A stretch of 5,472 bases of DNA from Propionibacteriales bacterium (GTDB lineage Bacteria; Actinomycetota; Actinomycetes; Propionibacteriales; Propionibacteriaceae). The stretch is taken from positions 1-5,472 of the forward strand of contig JAKDKP010000202.1 of NCBI GenBank assembly GCA_030453285.1, written 5' to 3'. The position numbers and the translations under genes were made by a program. Under the pieces are notes generated by a model. The model saw nothing but the letters and a program-made list of their open reading frames with translations, searched no databases and was not told the DNA's origin. Below, in pieces: positions 1-5,472 of this stretch (the first letter of the stretch is position 1; each line of letters begins with the position of its first letter).

Positions 1-59
1 CCCCCGATAACAACACACTCCATACGGGCGGCCGCGTACTATGTTAAAACCCCACCGCT

Positions 60-75
60 CCCCCCCCCCCCCCCC
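60..75. repeat. 16-base poly-C homopolymer tract
   Basis: Sixteen consecutive C residues (G on the minus strand) run from 60 to 75, preceded by a short CT-rich stretch and followed by GCCC. Uninterrupted G/C runs this long are rare in bacterial chromosomes because they slip during replication. They occur in some phase-variable loci, but no gene start or promoter that this run could switch is visible nearby. It may equally reflect sequencing or assembly error near a contig end. The run itself is plain in the sequence. Its biological reality is uncertain. Confidence 0.75.
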
Positions 76-233
76 GCCCAACACACCCGGCTGCGCGCGC
101 CGCGAGGCGAGCGCAACTCGGGTCCACTGAGAGCGTCAACGCCGCGACCCCGCTCAGCCGCGTCCCGACCCCGGCACTGATCCCAACTTTCGCTCAACCC
201 AGGGAGCCTTGAGGGCCAGCGCGAGCGAACCGC

Positions 234-249
234 TGATCACCAGTGGTCA
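234..249. repeat. 16-bp near-palindrome after the glgC stop
   Basis: The sequence TGATCACCAGTGGTCA reads almost the same on both strands, with seven of eight base pairs complementary and one T-G wobble. It lies 11 bp beyond the glgC stop codon. A 9-bp direct repeat, CGCTGATCA, occurs at 231-239 and again at 254-262, where it covers the stop codon. The symmetry leaves no room for an RNA loop and no T tract follows on the minus strand, so it is a poor terminator candidate. It could be a protein-binding site or chance. Function is unknown. Confidence 0.35.
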
Positions 250-259
250 CGTACGCTGA

Positions 260-1486
260 TCAGCTCGGATGGATGGTCAGGCCCTTGGGCACCACGACGA
301 TGCCGCTGTCGGAGACGGTGCAGCCGCGAGCCCGGTCGGCCTCGTGGTCGATGCCAAGACGCGCGCCAGACTCGACGACGACGTTCTTGTCGAGGATGGC
401 GCGCTTGATCACCGCGCCAGGTCCGACCTTGGCGCCGGACAGCAGAACCGACTCGTCGATGTCGGCACCCTTCTCGATCCGCACCGACGGAGAGACCACC
501 GAATCCTCGACGTAGCCACCGGAGATGATGCAGCCGGCGCTGACGATCGAGTCACGCGCCCGTCCCTCCAGGACGAACTTGGCGCCGGGTTTCTGCGCCT
601 GATGGGTCCAGATCGGCCACTGGTCGTTGTACAGGTTGAACACCGGATCCACCGAGACCAGATCCATGTGCGCCTCGTGATAGGCGTCGATGGTGCCGAC
701 GTCTCGCCAGTAGTTGCGATCCTTCTCGCTGGACCCCGGCACGGTGTTGAGGGTGAAGTCGTACACCTGGGCGTCGTGGCCATTCACGAAGGCGGGGATG
801 ATGTCTCCACCCATGTCGTGCCGCGAGTCCTGGCGTGCGGCGTCGGACGACAGCGCCTCGACCAGCGCGTCGGCGGTGAACACGTAGTTGCCCATCGACG
901 CGAACGACTCGTTGGGGCTGTCCGGCAGCGCCGGCGGATCGGCGGGCTTCTCCAACCACGAGTTGATCTTGTTGTCGTGACCGGCGTCGATCACGCCGAA
1001 CGCACTGGCCTGGCTCCGCGGGACCCGGATGCCGGCAATCGTTGCTCCGAGCCCGGAGTCGATGTGGGCATCGACCATCTGCGAGACGTCCATCCGATAG
1101 ATGTTGTCGGCACCGAAGACCACCACATAGTCGGGGCTCTCGTCCCGGATCAGGTTCATCGACTGGAAGATCGCATCGCCACTGCCCTGGTACCACCGCG
1201 GCCCGAGTCGTTGCTGGGCCGGCACCGGGGTGACGTAGTCGCCGAGCAGGTTCGACATCCGCCAGGTGACCGAGATGTGCCGGTCCAGGGAGTGCGACTT
1301 GTACTGCGTCAGCACACAGATCTTGGTGAAGCCGGCGTTGGCGAGATTGGACAGCACGAAGTCGATCAGCCGGAACGTGCCCCCGAACGGGACCGCGGGC
1401 TTGGCGCGGTCCATCGTCAGCGGCATGAGTCTCTTGCCCTCACCGCCGGCGAGTACGAGGGCCAACACCTTGGGATGTGACGCCAT
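260..1486 (-). CDS. glgC: Glucose-1-phosphate adenylyltransferase (ADP-glucose pyrophosphorylase)
   Basis: This cytoplasmic enzyme converts glucose-1-phosphate and ATP to ADP-glucose and pyrophosphate, the committed step of bacterial glycogen synthesis. The 408-residue length is normal for the family. The N-terminal nucleotidyltransferase domain carries the glycine-rich loop [12 protein letters not shown] (residues 13-24), the [10 protein letters not shown] stretch (27-36), WYQGSGDA (98-105; Tyr99 aligns with the E. coli Tyr that contacts ATP), [10 protein letters not shown] (124-133; Asp127 aligns with the catalytic metal-binding Asp) and LEKP (178-181; Lys180 aligns with the glucose-1-phosphate-binding Lys). 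From about residue 300 there is a left-handed beta-helix of hexapeptide repeats typical of the allosteric C-terminal domain. The ATG start leaves only a short lead-in to the first beta strand, as expected. No Shine-Dalgarno sequence precedes it, and a -10-like hexamer 7 nt upstream suggests leaderless translation. It is divergent from glgA/glgM, its pathway partner. Confidence 0.97.
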   Translation of the reverse strand: MASHPKVLALVLAGGEGKRLMPLTMDRAKPAVPFGGTFRLIDFVLSNLANAGFTKICVLTQYKSHSLDRHISVTWRMSNLLGDYVTPVPAQQRLGPRWYQGSGDAIFQSMNLIRDESPDYVVVFGADNIYRMDVSQMVDAHIDSGLGATIAGIRVPRSQASAFGVIDAGHDNKINSWLEKPADPPALPDSPNESFASMGNYVFTADALVEALSSDAARQDSRHDMGGDIIPAFVNGHDAQVYDFTLNTVPGSSEKDRNYWRDVGTIDAYHEAHMDLVSVDPVFNLYNDQWPIWTHQAQKPGAKFVLEGRARDSIVSAGCIISGGYVEDSVVSPSVRIEKGADIDESVLLSGAKVGPGAVIKRAILDKNVVVESGARLGIDHEADRARGCTVSDSGIVVVPKGLTIHPS

Positions 1487-1600
1487 GGGCCGAACGCTAT
1501 CTGCCGAGGAGGCGTCTGCGACAGAGGGTCACAATTTTGGGCCAGGGGTTGACATCGGCGACCCGGCCACCGATCCGAGCCGGTGTGCGACGATCGACCC
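1487..1600. promoter_or_regulatory. Divergent glgC / glgA promoter region
   Basis: This 114-bp gap must drive both glycogen genes. On the plus strand a perfect -35 hexamer TTGACA lies at 1549-1554, but the positions 17-18 bp downstream hold no good -10. A weaker -10-like GACGAT at 1589-1594 sits 6 nt before the ATG of glgA. Short inverted repeats overlap the same area: CACCG/CGGTG at 1568-1572/1581-1585 and CCGGC/GCCGG at 1563-1567/1579-1583. They could form an operator. The AT-rich patch at 1531-1538 is the only weakly stacked stretch between the two genes. The assignment as a promoter region follows from the divergent layout. The individual elements are tentative. Confidence 0.6.
1494..1499 (-). 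promoter_or_regulatory. Candidate -10 element of glgC (leaderless)
   Basis: On the minus strand the hexamer TAGCGT fits the actinobacterial -10 pattern TANNNT. Its last T is separated from the A of the glgC ATG by 7 nt, so transcription would begin at or within a base of the start codon. No purine-rich ribosome binding site is present upstream of the ATG, which agrees with a leaderless message, a common arrangement in actinobacteria. The matching -35 position (about 1517-1522) shows no consensus. Confidence 0.45.
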
Positions 1601-2800
1601 ATGAGCCGAGCCATCTCGTTGCTGACCCGGGAGTACCCGCCGACCATCTACGGCGGAGCAGGCGTGCACGTGGCCCAGTTGGTGCCGCAGTTGCGGGCGC
1701 TTGCCGAGGTCGAGGTGCACTGCATGGGCGACCCTCGGACCGGTGCCACCGCACATCCGGAGACCTTCCCGCCCGGGGCGAACGCTGCCTTGCGGGTGTT
1801 CGGCGCAGACCTGTCCATGACGGCAGCCATTGGCTCCGAACTGGGCAGGGTGCCCGATGTGCTGCACTCGCACACCTGGTACGCCAACCTCGCCGGGCAC
1901 CTGGGCGGGATATTGCTCGACCGTCCGCATGTGGTCACCGCCCACTCCCTCGAACCGCACCGACCGTGGAAAGCTGAGCAGCTCGGCGGTGGCTACGCCT
2001 TGTCGTCGTGGGCCGAGCGGACGGCGTACGAGGCAGCCGATGCGGTGATCGCCGTCAGTGCCAAGATGCGCGCCGACGTGCTGGAGTCGTACGACAGCCT
2101 CGATCCGGACAAAGTGCACGTGGTGCGCAACGGGATCGACCCCGAGGAGTTCGCCCCCGATCCGGCCACCGACGTGGTGACGCGGATCGGCATGGATCCG
2201 GCTCGTCCGTCGGTGGTGTTCGTCGGACGGATCACCCGACAGAAGGGGCTGATCCATCTCGTCCGCGCGGCCGCCCAGCTCGATCCGGACACGCAATTGA
2301 TCTTGCTGGCCGGGGCACCGGACACCCCCGAGATCGCGGCAGAGTTCACCGGCGCCTTCGCTGAGCTCGAGGCCAGACGCGGTTCGGTGACGTGGATCGG
2401 TGAGATGTTGCCGCGGCATGAGGTGCGCCAGATCCTCACCCACGCAACGGTTTTCGCCTGCCCATCGGTGTACGAGCCGTTGGGCATCGTGAACCTTGAG
2501 GCGATGGCCTGCGAGACCGCGGTAGTGGCGTCCGCGGTCGGTGGCATCCCCGAGGTCGTGGTGGACGGCGAGACCGGACTTCTGGTGCCGTACGACCCGG
2601 CCTTGTCCGACGACCCGACTGCCGTCGGCGCCTTCGAGGGCGACTTCGCCAACAAGATCAACTCGATCACGCGCGACCCTGAACTGGCGCGTCGCTATGG
2701 GGTCGCCGGCCGCCAGCGGTGCATCGACGAGTTCTCCTGGTCCAAGATCGCTGACGAGACGATGGACGTGTACGAGGCCGCGATCACCCGCCATGGCTGA
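1601..2800 (+). CDS. glgA: Actinobacterial ADP-glucose glucosyltransferase (glycogen synthase / maltose-1-phosphate synthase, GT4)
   Basis: The protein (399 residues) belongs to the Corynebacterium-type GlgA family, called GlgM in mycobacteria. Members transfer glucose from ADP-glucose to a glucan, or to glucose-1-phosphate to give maltose-1-phosphate for GlgE; sequence alone does not say which acceptor is used here. The GT-B fold is clear. The N-terminal domain opens with LLTREYPPTIYGGAGVH (residues 7-23), whose glycine loop binds the donor. The second domain has VGRITRQKG, with Arg210 and Lys215 matching the conserved Arg/Lys pair that contacts ADP phosphates. The retaining-enzyme EX7E motif is at Glu292-Glu300 (EPLGIVNLE), followed by VGGIPEVV and GETGLLV. 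I chose ATG 1601 over an in-frame GTG at 1583 because the conserved first beta strand starts directly after it; the six extra residues (MCDDRP) look unlike the family. Neither start has a Shine-Dalgarno sequence. It is divergent from glgC, as in mycobacteria (Rv1212c/Rv1213). Confidence 0.93.
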   Translation: MSRAISLLTREYPPTIYGGAGVHVAQLVPQLRALAEVEVHCMGDPRTGATAHPETFPPGANAALRVFGADLSMTAAIGSELGRVPDVLHSHTWYANLAGHLGGILLDRPHVVTAHSLEPHRPWKAEQLGGGYALSSWAERTAYEAADAVIAVSAKMRADVLESYDSLDPDKVHVVRNGIDPEEFAPDPATDVVTRIGMDPARPSVVFVGRITRQKGLIHLVRAAAQLDPDTQLILLAGAPDTPEIAAEFTGAFAELEARRGSVTWIGEMLPRHEVRQILTHATVFACPSVYEPLGIVNLEAMACETAVVASAVGGIPEVVVDGETGLLVPYDPALSDDPTAVGAFEGDFANKINSITRDPELARRYGVAGRQRCIDEFSWSKIADETMDVYEAAITRHG

Positions 2801-2812
2801 CCGACTCCGCAC

Positions 2813-3403
2813 TCAGTCCACATCGCCCTGCAGGTAGCGATCGATGGTCGGGCCAACCGCGGTGACGATCTGATCATGGTCGGCCGAGGCCAGTGGTTCG
2901 ATCCTGATCACGTAACGCATCATGATCAACCCGAGCATCTGGGTGGCGAGCAAGGATACCCGCCAGGGACGTTCCGCCTCGGGGACGGTCATCTCCGCCA
3001 TGATCGGCGCCAGGACCCGACGCTCCAGCAATTGTCGGACGAGGCCCACCGTACGATCCCGGTGCAGGCTGGAGCGGAGCATGCCGATCGTCAGTTGCCC
3101 CGGCCCGCTCTCCCACGCCGCCAGCGCCCGGCGGAGCAGTGCTGCGCCGGGGGCCGTCGGCGAGGCACCCAACACCGCGGCCACCATCGGCTGCGGGTCC
3201 ATGGGCAGTTCCAACACCGCCATCAGCAGCTCATCCTTACCCCCGAAGTGATGATTGATCATGGACGGATCCACGCCCGCAGTGGCCGCAATGCGCCGGA
3301 CCGTCGCGCCGTCGTACCCCTGCTCGGCGAACGCACGCTCGGCGGCGACGAGGATGTCGGCACGGGTGTCGGCGCCGCCCGGACGCGGCCCACGCCGCGC
3401 CAC
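2813..3403 (-). CDS. TetR-family transcriptional regulator
   Basis: This is a predicted dimeric, ligand-responsive DNA-binding repressor of 196 residues. The N-terminal TetR_N domain runs from about residue 12 to 60: TRADILVAAERAFAEQGYDGATV leads into the helix-turn-helix (RRIAATAGVDPSMINHHFGGKDELL), with the typical HHFGGK ending of the recognition-helix region. The C-terminal all-helical half, including PQPMVAAVLGASPTAPGAALLRRALAAWES, resembles the TetR C-terminal domain common in actinobacteria; the ligand cannot be inferred. I placed the start at GTG 3403, giving MARRGPRPGG, a common opening in this family. One base separates it from the monooxygenase stop. An upstream ATG at 3445 would add 14 residues and overlap the monooxygenase by 41 bp. 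A G-rich stretch (GGGGTGGG) lies shortly before the GTG. It is very likely co-transcribed with the monooxygenase and represses this operon through the palindrome at 4669-4690. It converges on glgA with 12 bp between stops. Confidence 0.92.
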   Translation of the reverse strand: MARRGPRPGGADTRADILVAAERAFAEQGYDGATVRRIAATAGVDPSMINHHFGGKDELLMAVLELPMDPQPMVAAVLGASPTAPGAALLRRALAAWESGPGQLTIGMLRSSLHRDRTVGLVRQLLERRVLAPIMAEMTVPEAERPWRVSLLATQMLGLIMMRYVIRIEPLASADHDQIVTAVGPTIDRYLQGDVD

Positions 3404-3404
3404 C

Positions 3405-4658
3405 TCAGCCCACCCCGTTCGGGCGGCGAGCGAATGCCGGCGCATGTTCAGGTCGCGGACCGGAGGCGATCGCCAGCGCCGGCAACTTGCGCAGTGCGGG
3501 AATGTGGCGCGCGGCGAGCCGGGCCAACTGGGGCGGACCGGGACGCGACCCGTCCAACGTCCGGGTGAAGATCACTTCCTGCAGCAGGCGTTGCCCGGTC
3601 TGCAGCACCTTGGTCGGCCAGGCTCGGCGGCGCTGCACCGCCTTCAGGTGCCGCGTACTCAGGGTGCCATCGGTGAGCGGGCCCGCCAGCAACGTTGCCG
3701 TGGCCACCGCGTCCTGGATGGCAAGGTTGATGCCGACTCCCCCGGCCGGAGACATGGCGTGTGCGGCGTCACCAATGCACAGCAGCCCGTCCCGATACCA
3801 CCGCCGCAGCCGGTTCAGTCGTACATCGAGCAGGTGCACATCGTCCATCGAGGTGATCGCAGAGACCCGATCGGCGAAGTCGGGGCGCAGGTCGGCCACG
3901 AGGTCGCGGAACTTCTCCACACCGCCGGCGCGGAGTCGGGCATCGGCCCCTTTGTCGGTGAAGTAGGCCACCTGGAGGTAGTCGGTGCGAACCAGGGTGA
4001 GGAGCAGGTGCCCGGGCCGGAAGATCGGCACCAGTGCGGCCGGCAGATTCCGCTCGGCGGGGTGCCGCGGCAGTCGGAACCACCACGTGTCGAAGGGGAC
4101 GTCGTACTCGATCGGGTGCAGACCGGCCTGCTCCCGTACGCGCGAGGAACGACCGTCGCAGCCGACCAGCAGCCGAGACCTGGTCTCCCCCTGGGCCCCG
4201 TCGACCCTCCGCCAGCGCGCACCGGTGCACCGATCACCCTCACGCAGCACCTCGACCAGCTCGGTCTCCATCCGTAGGTGGAAACTCGGCTCGCGTCGTG
4301 CTTCGGCGGTGAGGAAGTCCAGGAAGTCCCATTGCGGCACCATCGCGATGTGGTCGTACGGTGGCCGCAACCGGTCGAAGTCGGCCAGGATGTCGTCGGG
4401 GCCCGCACCCTTGTTGCGGGGGACGACGAAGTTGCCGAGTCGGCTCTGTGGCAGTCGCCGGAATCCGTCCCCGAGTCCCAACTCGTCGAGCAGCCGGATG
4501 GTGGAGGCGTGCACGGTGTCGCCGCGGAAGTCCCGCAGGTAGTCGGCGTGCTTCTCCCACACCTCCACCTCGACACCGGCCCGAGCCAGCAGCAGGCCCA
4601 GCATCAGGCCGGCCGGGCCACCGCCTGCAATGATCACGTCGCGCCGTTCGGTCTTCAT
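3405..4658 (-). CDS. Class A FAD-dependent monooxygenase (UbiH / PHBH-like)
   Basis: This 417-residue cytoplasmic flavoprotein of the FAD_binding_3 family probably hydroxylates an aromatic or other hydrophobic substrate using NAD(P)H and O2. Three hallmark motifs are present: the Rossmann loop AGGGPAGL (residues 11-18) with acidic Glu35 at the end of beta-2 for the FAD ribose; the DG motif VGCDGRSSRVR (Asp168-Gly169); and the GD motif IGDAAHAMSPAGGVGINLAIQDA (Asp297). The early stretch DFRGDTVHASTIRLLDELGL (42-61) and the late GPRPEH are typical of a large actinobacterial subgroup annotated only as FAD-dependent oxidoreductase. No membrane segment or signal peptide is seen. ATG 4658 is preferred to the TTG at 4664 because a strong AGGAG lies 6 nt before the ATG and would abut the TTG. 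The promoter and a likely TetR operator precede it, and the regulator gene follows after one base. Substrate unknown; antibiotic inactivation, natural-product tailoring or aromatic catabolism are all possible. Confidence 0.93.
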   Translation of the reverse strand: MKTERRDVIIAGGGPAGLMLGLLLARAGVEVEVWEKHADYLRDFRGDTVHASTIRLLDELGLGDGFRRLPQSRLGNFVVPRNKGAGPDDILADFDRLRPPYDHIAMVPQWDFLDFLTAEARREPSFHLRMETELVEVLREGDRCTGARWRRVDGAQGETRSRLLVGCDGRSSRVREQAGLHPIEYDVPFDTWWFRLPRHPAERNLPAALVPIFRPGHLLLTLVRTDYLQVAYFTDKGADARLRAGGVEKFRDLVADLRPDFADRVSAITSMDDVHLLDVRLNRLRRWYRDGLLCIGDAAHAMSPAGGVGINLAIQDAVATATLLAGPLTDGTLSTRHLKAVQRRRAWPTKVLQTGQRLLQEVIFTRTLDGSRPGPPQLARLAARHIPALRKLPALAIASGPRPEHAPAFARRPNGVG

Positions 4659-4664
4659 GATCAA

Positions 4665-4669
4665 CTCCT
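4665..4669 (-). promoter_or_regulatory. Ribosome binding site of the monooxygenase
   Basis: AGGAG on the minus strand lies 6 nt upstream of ATG 4658, an ideal Shine-Dalgarno spacing. It decides the start in favour of the ATG over the in-frame TTG two codons earlier. Its first base is shared with the outer edge of the palindrome at 4669-4690. Confidence 0.85.
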
Positions 4670-4690
4670 ATTTCATCACTTGTTGAAATA
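4669..4690. promoter_or_regulatory. Probable TetR operator (22-bp palindrome)
   Basis: Outer arms TATTTCA (4669-4675) and TGAAATA (4684-4690) are perfect inverted repeats. The inner CA (4677-4678) and TG (4681-4682) also pair, so nine of eleven symmetric positions are complementary around a centre between 4679 and 4680. The site is AT-rich in GC-rich DNA, abuts the -10 hexamer, covers the expected transcription start and reaches the ribosome binding site. Bound protein would block initiation. Size, symmetry and placement fit a TetR dimer site, and the obvious ligand is the regulator encoded at 2813-3403. No second copy is seen in the window. Binding is inferred, not shown. Confidence 0.75.
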
Positions 4691-4719
4691 ACAGTAGCAC
4701 CGTACGACGGGGGACGGAA
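4691..4719 (-). promoter_or_regulatory. Promoter of the monooxygenase-tetR operon
   Basis: On the minus strand TACTGT (4691-4696) fits the TANNNT -10 pattern and is preceded directly by TGC, an extended -10 feature. A weak -35, TTCCGT (4714-4719), lies 17 bp upstream. Transcription would start near 4684, inside the palindrome, giving a short leader that contains the AGGAG ribosome binding site. The position in the 69-bp gap between the membrane-protein gene and the monooxygenase indicates that the monooxygenase operon has its own promoter. Confidence 0.6.
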
Positions 4720-4727
4720 GAGAGGGT

Positions 4728-5468
4728 TCAGGCGGTGGCGCCGTGTTCCCGGTCTGAGGCGACCGCGTCGACATTGCGGACGAAGACGATCAGCCAGGCG
4801 AAGACCACCGCGACGGTGATCAACTCGAAGGCGGTCAGGTTGAGGTAGTGCACGAAGTAGTACATGACGAAGCACAGCCCGACCCCGATCGCGATCCCCC
4901 AACTGAACAGGGCAATGGCACGCGGAAACTCCGGCAACAGGAAGGGCAATCCGATCACCAGCACGATGAAGACCCCGGCCATCGAGTACGCGACGACGTT
5001 GTGCGCGACGAAGGACTCGTTCACCGGCAGCAGTCCGACCAGGGTGAGCAGGATTCCCAAGGCAATGAAGGTCCACCAGATCACCCGGATCCGCCAGGGG
5101 TCGACATCGAGTCGTCCCGCCCATCGCGACAGGTCGTGGGTCAGGTAACTGGCCAGGGTGGTGATCACCAGTCCGCCGGCGATCAGGGTGAAGTTGAAGG
5201 CCACCCCGGAGAAGTCGCTGGCCGCCCCGAGGGCGGAGAAGTAGAGCTGCCACCAGTTCGGGTCGGAACTGAACAACATGCTCGACAGCACCCCGCTGGC
5301 CATGAACACCGCCAGCACCCCCGACACGTTGCGGGTGTTCATCGCCACCGCGCTGGCGGCGGTGAAGTAGGTGGCGACGGCCGAGGCGACGCCGATGATC
5401 GTGCCGCCGGCCCACGGGTCGAGCATGAGCGCAATGAAGGCGTGGTCGAAGATCCAGAACAGGGTCAT
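4728..5468 (-). CDS. Multi-pass membrane protein, DUF998-like (5' end may lie outside the window)
   Basis: An integral membrane protein of unknown function, at least 246 residues. About seven hydrophobic helices are visible, roughly at residues 20-43, 47-66, 86-109, 129-147, 157-178, 184-205 and 212-230. The stretch SSMLFSSDPNWWQLYFSALG (62-81), followed by SGVAFNFTLIAGGLVI, resembles the conserved core of actinobacterial DUF998 proteins, and LLPVNESFVAHN (146-157) sits where that family has a conserved loop and His. I recognise this by pattern only. No catalytic motif is apparent, and the short C-terminal tail is charged. The ATG at 5468 is 4 bp from the window edge, the frame is still open there and no ribosome binding site can be seen, so the true start may be upstream. 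It is in the same direction as the monooxygenase, 69 bp before it. Read-through from this gene is possible, but a separate promoter and operator lie between them, so a functional link is only suggested. Confidence 0.75.
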   Translation of the reverse strand: MTLFWIFDHAFIALMLDPWAGGTIIGVASAVATYFTAASAVAMNTRNVSGVLAVFMASGVLSSMLFSSDPNWWQLYFSALGAASDFSGVAFNFTLIAGGLVITTLASYLTHDLSRWAGRLDVDPWRIRVIWWTFIALGILLTLVGLLPVNESFVAHNVVAYSMAGVFIVLVIGLPFLLPEFPRAIALFSWGIAIGVGLCFVMYYFVHYLNLTAFELITVAVVFAWLIVFVRNVDAVASDREHGATA

Positions 5469-5472
5469 CGTG

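Larger units (their letters stand above)
1..259. other. Non-coding region downstream of glgC
   Basis: I see no supportable gene here on either strand. The only open frame that touches it (plus strand, from 243) is antisense to glgC and has a low-complexity arginine/serine/threonine-rich translation. The first ~60 bases are noticeably less GC-rich than the rest of the window and include short A and T runs. They are followed by a 16-base C run. From about 90 onward the composition returns to typical high-GC sequence. No tRNA cloverleaf and no stem followed by a T tract are apparent. Because glgC ends at 260 reading leftward, its transcript must terminate in or beyond this region, but no convincing intrinsic terminator can be pointed to. 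Confidence 0.6.

Noticed and set aside
28..35. NotI site GCGGCCGC as a sign of vector sequence
   Set aside because: Eight-base GC sites occur by chance in high-GC genomes, and no other vector or linker sequence is recognisable beside it.
269..1480. Plus-strand open frame of 403 codons
   Set aside because: It is fully antisense to glgC, whose motifs are unmistakable. Its translation is rich in Asp, Val, Arg and His with no domain, a typical shadow in GC-rich coding DNA.
1583..1600. Upstream GTG start for glgA
   Set aside because: It adds MCDDRP before the conserved beta strand, has no ribosome binding site, and does not resemble known family N-termini; ATG 1601 fits better.
1529..2812. Minus-strand open frame of 427 codons
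   Set aside because: It is antisense to the glgA/glgM gene and extends through the divergent promoter. The translation is His/Arg/Gly-rich and shows no recognisable fold.
2803..2818. GACT/AGTC inverted repeat between the convergent genes as a terminator
   Set aside because: The stem is only four base pairs and there is no T tract on either strand.
3255..4277. Plus-strand open frame of 340 codons
   Set aside because: It is antisense to the regulator and monooxygenase genes, both of which have clear family motifs. No motif is seen in the antisense product.
4240..5415. Minus-strand open frame of 391 codons
   Set aside because: It overlaps both the membrane-protein and monooxygenase genes in another frame, runs through their intergenic promoter, and gives an Arg/Gly/His-rich sequence without motifs.

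Overview
The window looks like chromosomal DNA from a high-GC actinomycete (Actinomycetota). The base composition is GC-rich, third codon positions are strongly G/C, and long antisense shadow ORFs are present. The glycogen genes are of the actinobacterial type and sit in the divergent glgC/glgA(glgM) order known from mycobacteria. A more precise placement, perhaps in the Propionibacteriales, would be a guess. No RNA gene, CRISPR array, transposase or attachment site is visible.

Layout from left to right. Positions 1-259 carry no supportable gene. They hold a 16-base C run at 60-75, a less GC-rich first ~60 bases, and small repeats just after the glgC stop. Positions 260-1486 (minus) encode ADP-glucose pyrophosphorylase, GlgC. 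A 114-bp divergent promoter region (1487-1600) follows. Positions 1601-2800 (plus) encode the actinobacterial ADP-glucose-dependent glucosyltransferase GlgA/GlgM. GlgC makes ADP-glucose and GlgA/GlgM uses it, either to extend alpha-1,4-glucan or to make maltose-1-phosphate for the GlgE route, so these two genes form one metabolic module. Neither start has a Shine-Dalgarno sequence, and glgC has a -10-like hexamer spaced for a leaderless transcript.

The right half is a minus-strand cluster that converges on glgA with a gap of only 12 bp. In transcription order it holds a multi-pass membrane protein resembling DUF998 (4728-5468, possibly cut by the window edge), a class A FAD-dependent monooxygenase (3405-4658), and a TetR-family regulator (2813-3403). 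One base separates the monooxygenase stop from the regulator's GTG start, so these two are almost certainly co-transcribed. In the 69-bp gap upstream of the monooxygenase lies a 22-bp imperfect palindrome (4669-4690). It is placed between an extended -10 promoter and the ribosome binding site and overlaps both the expected transcription start and the edge of the RBS. This is the expected form of a TetR operator. The best-supported regulatory model is an autoregulated, ligand-inducible monooxygenase-TetR operon. The substrate and inducing ligand cannot be read from the sequence.

No clearly unprecedented system is visible. The most informative observations are the operator, the revised starts of the monooxygenase and regulator, and the probable leaderless glycogen promoters.
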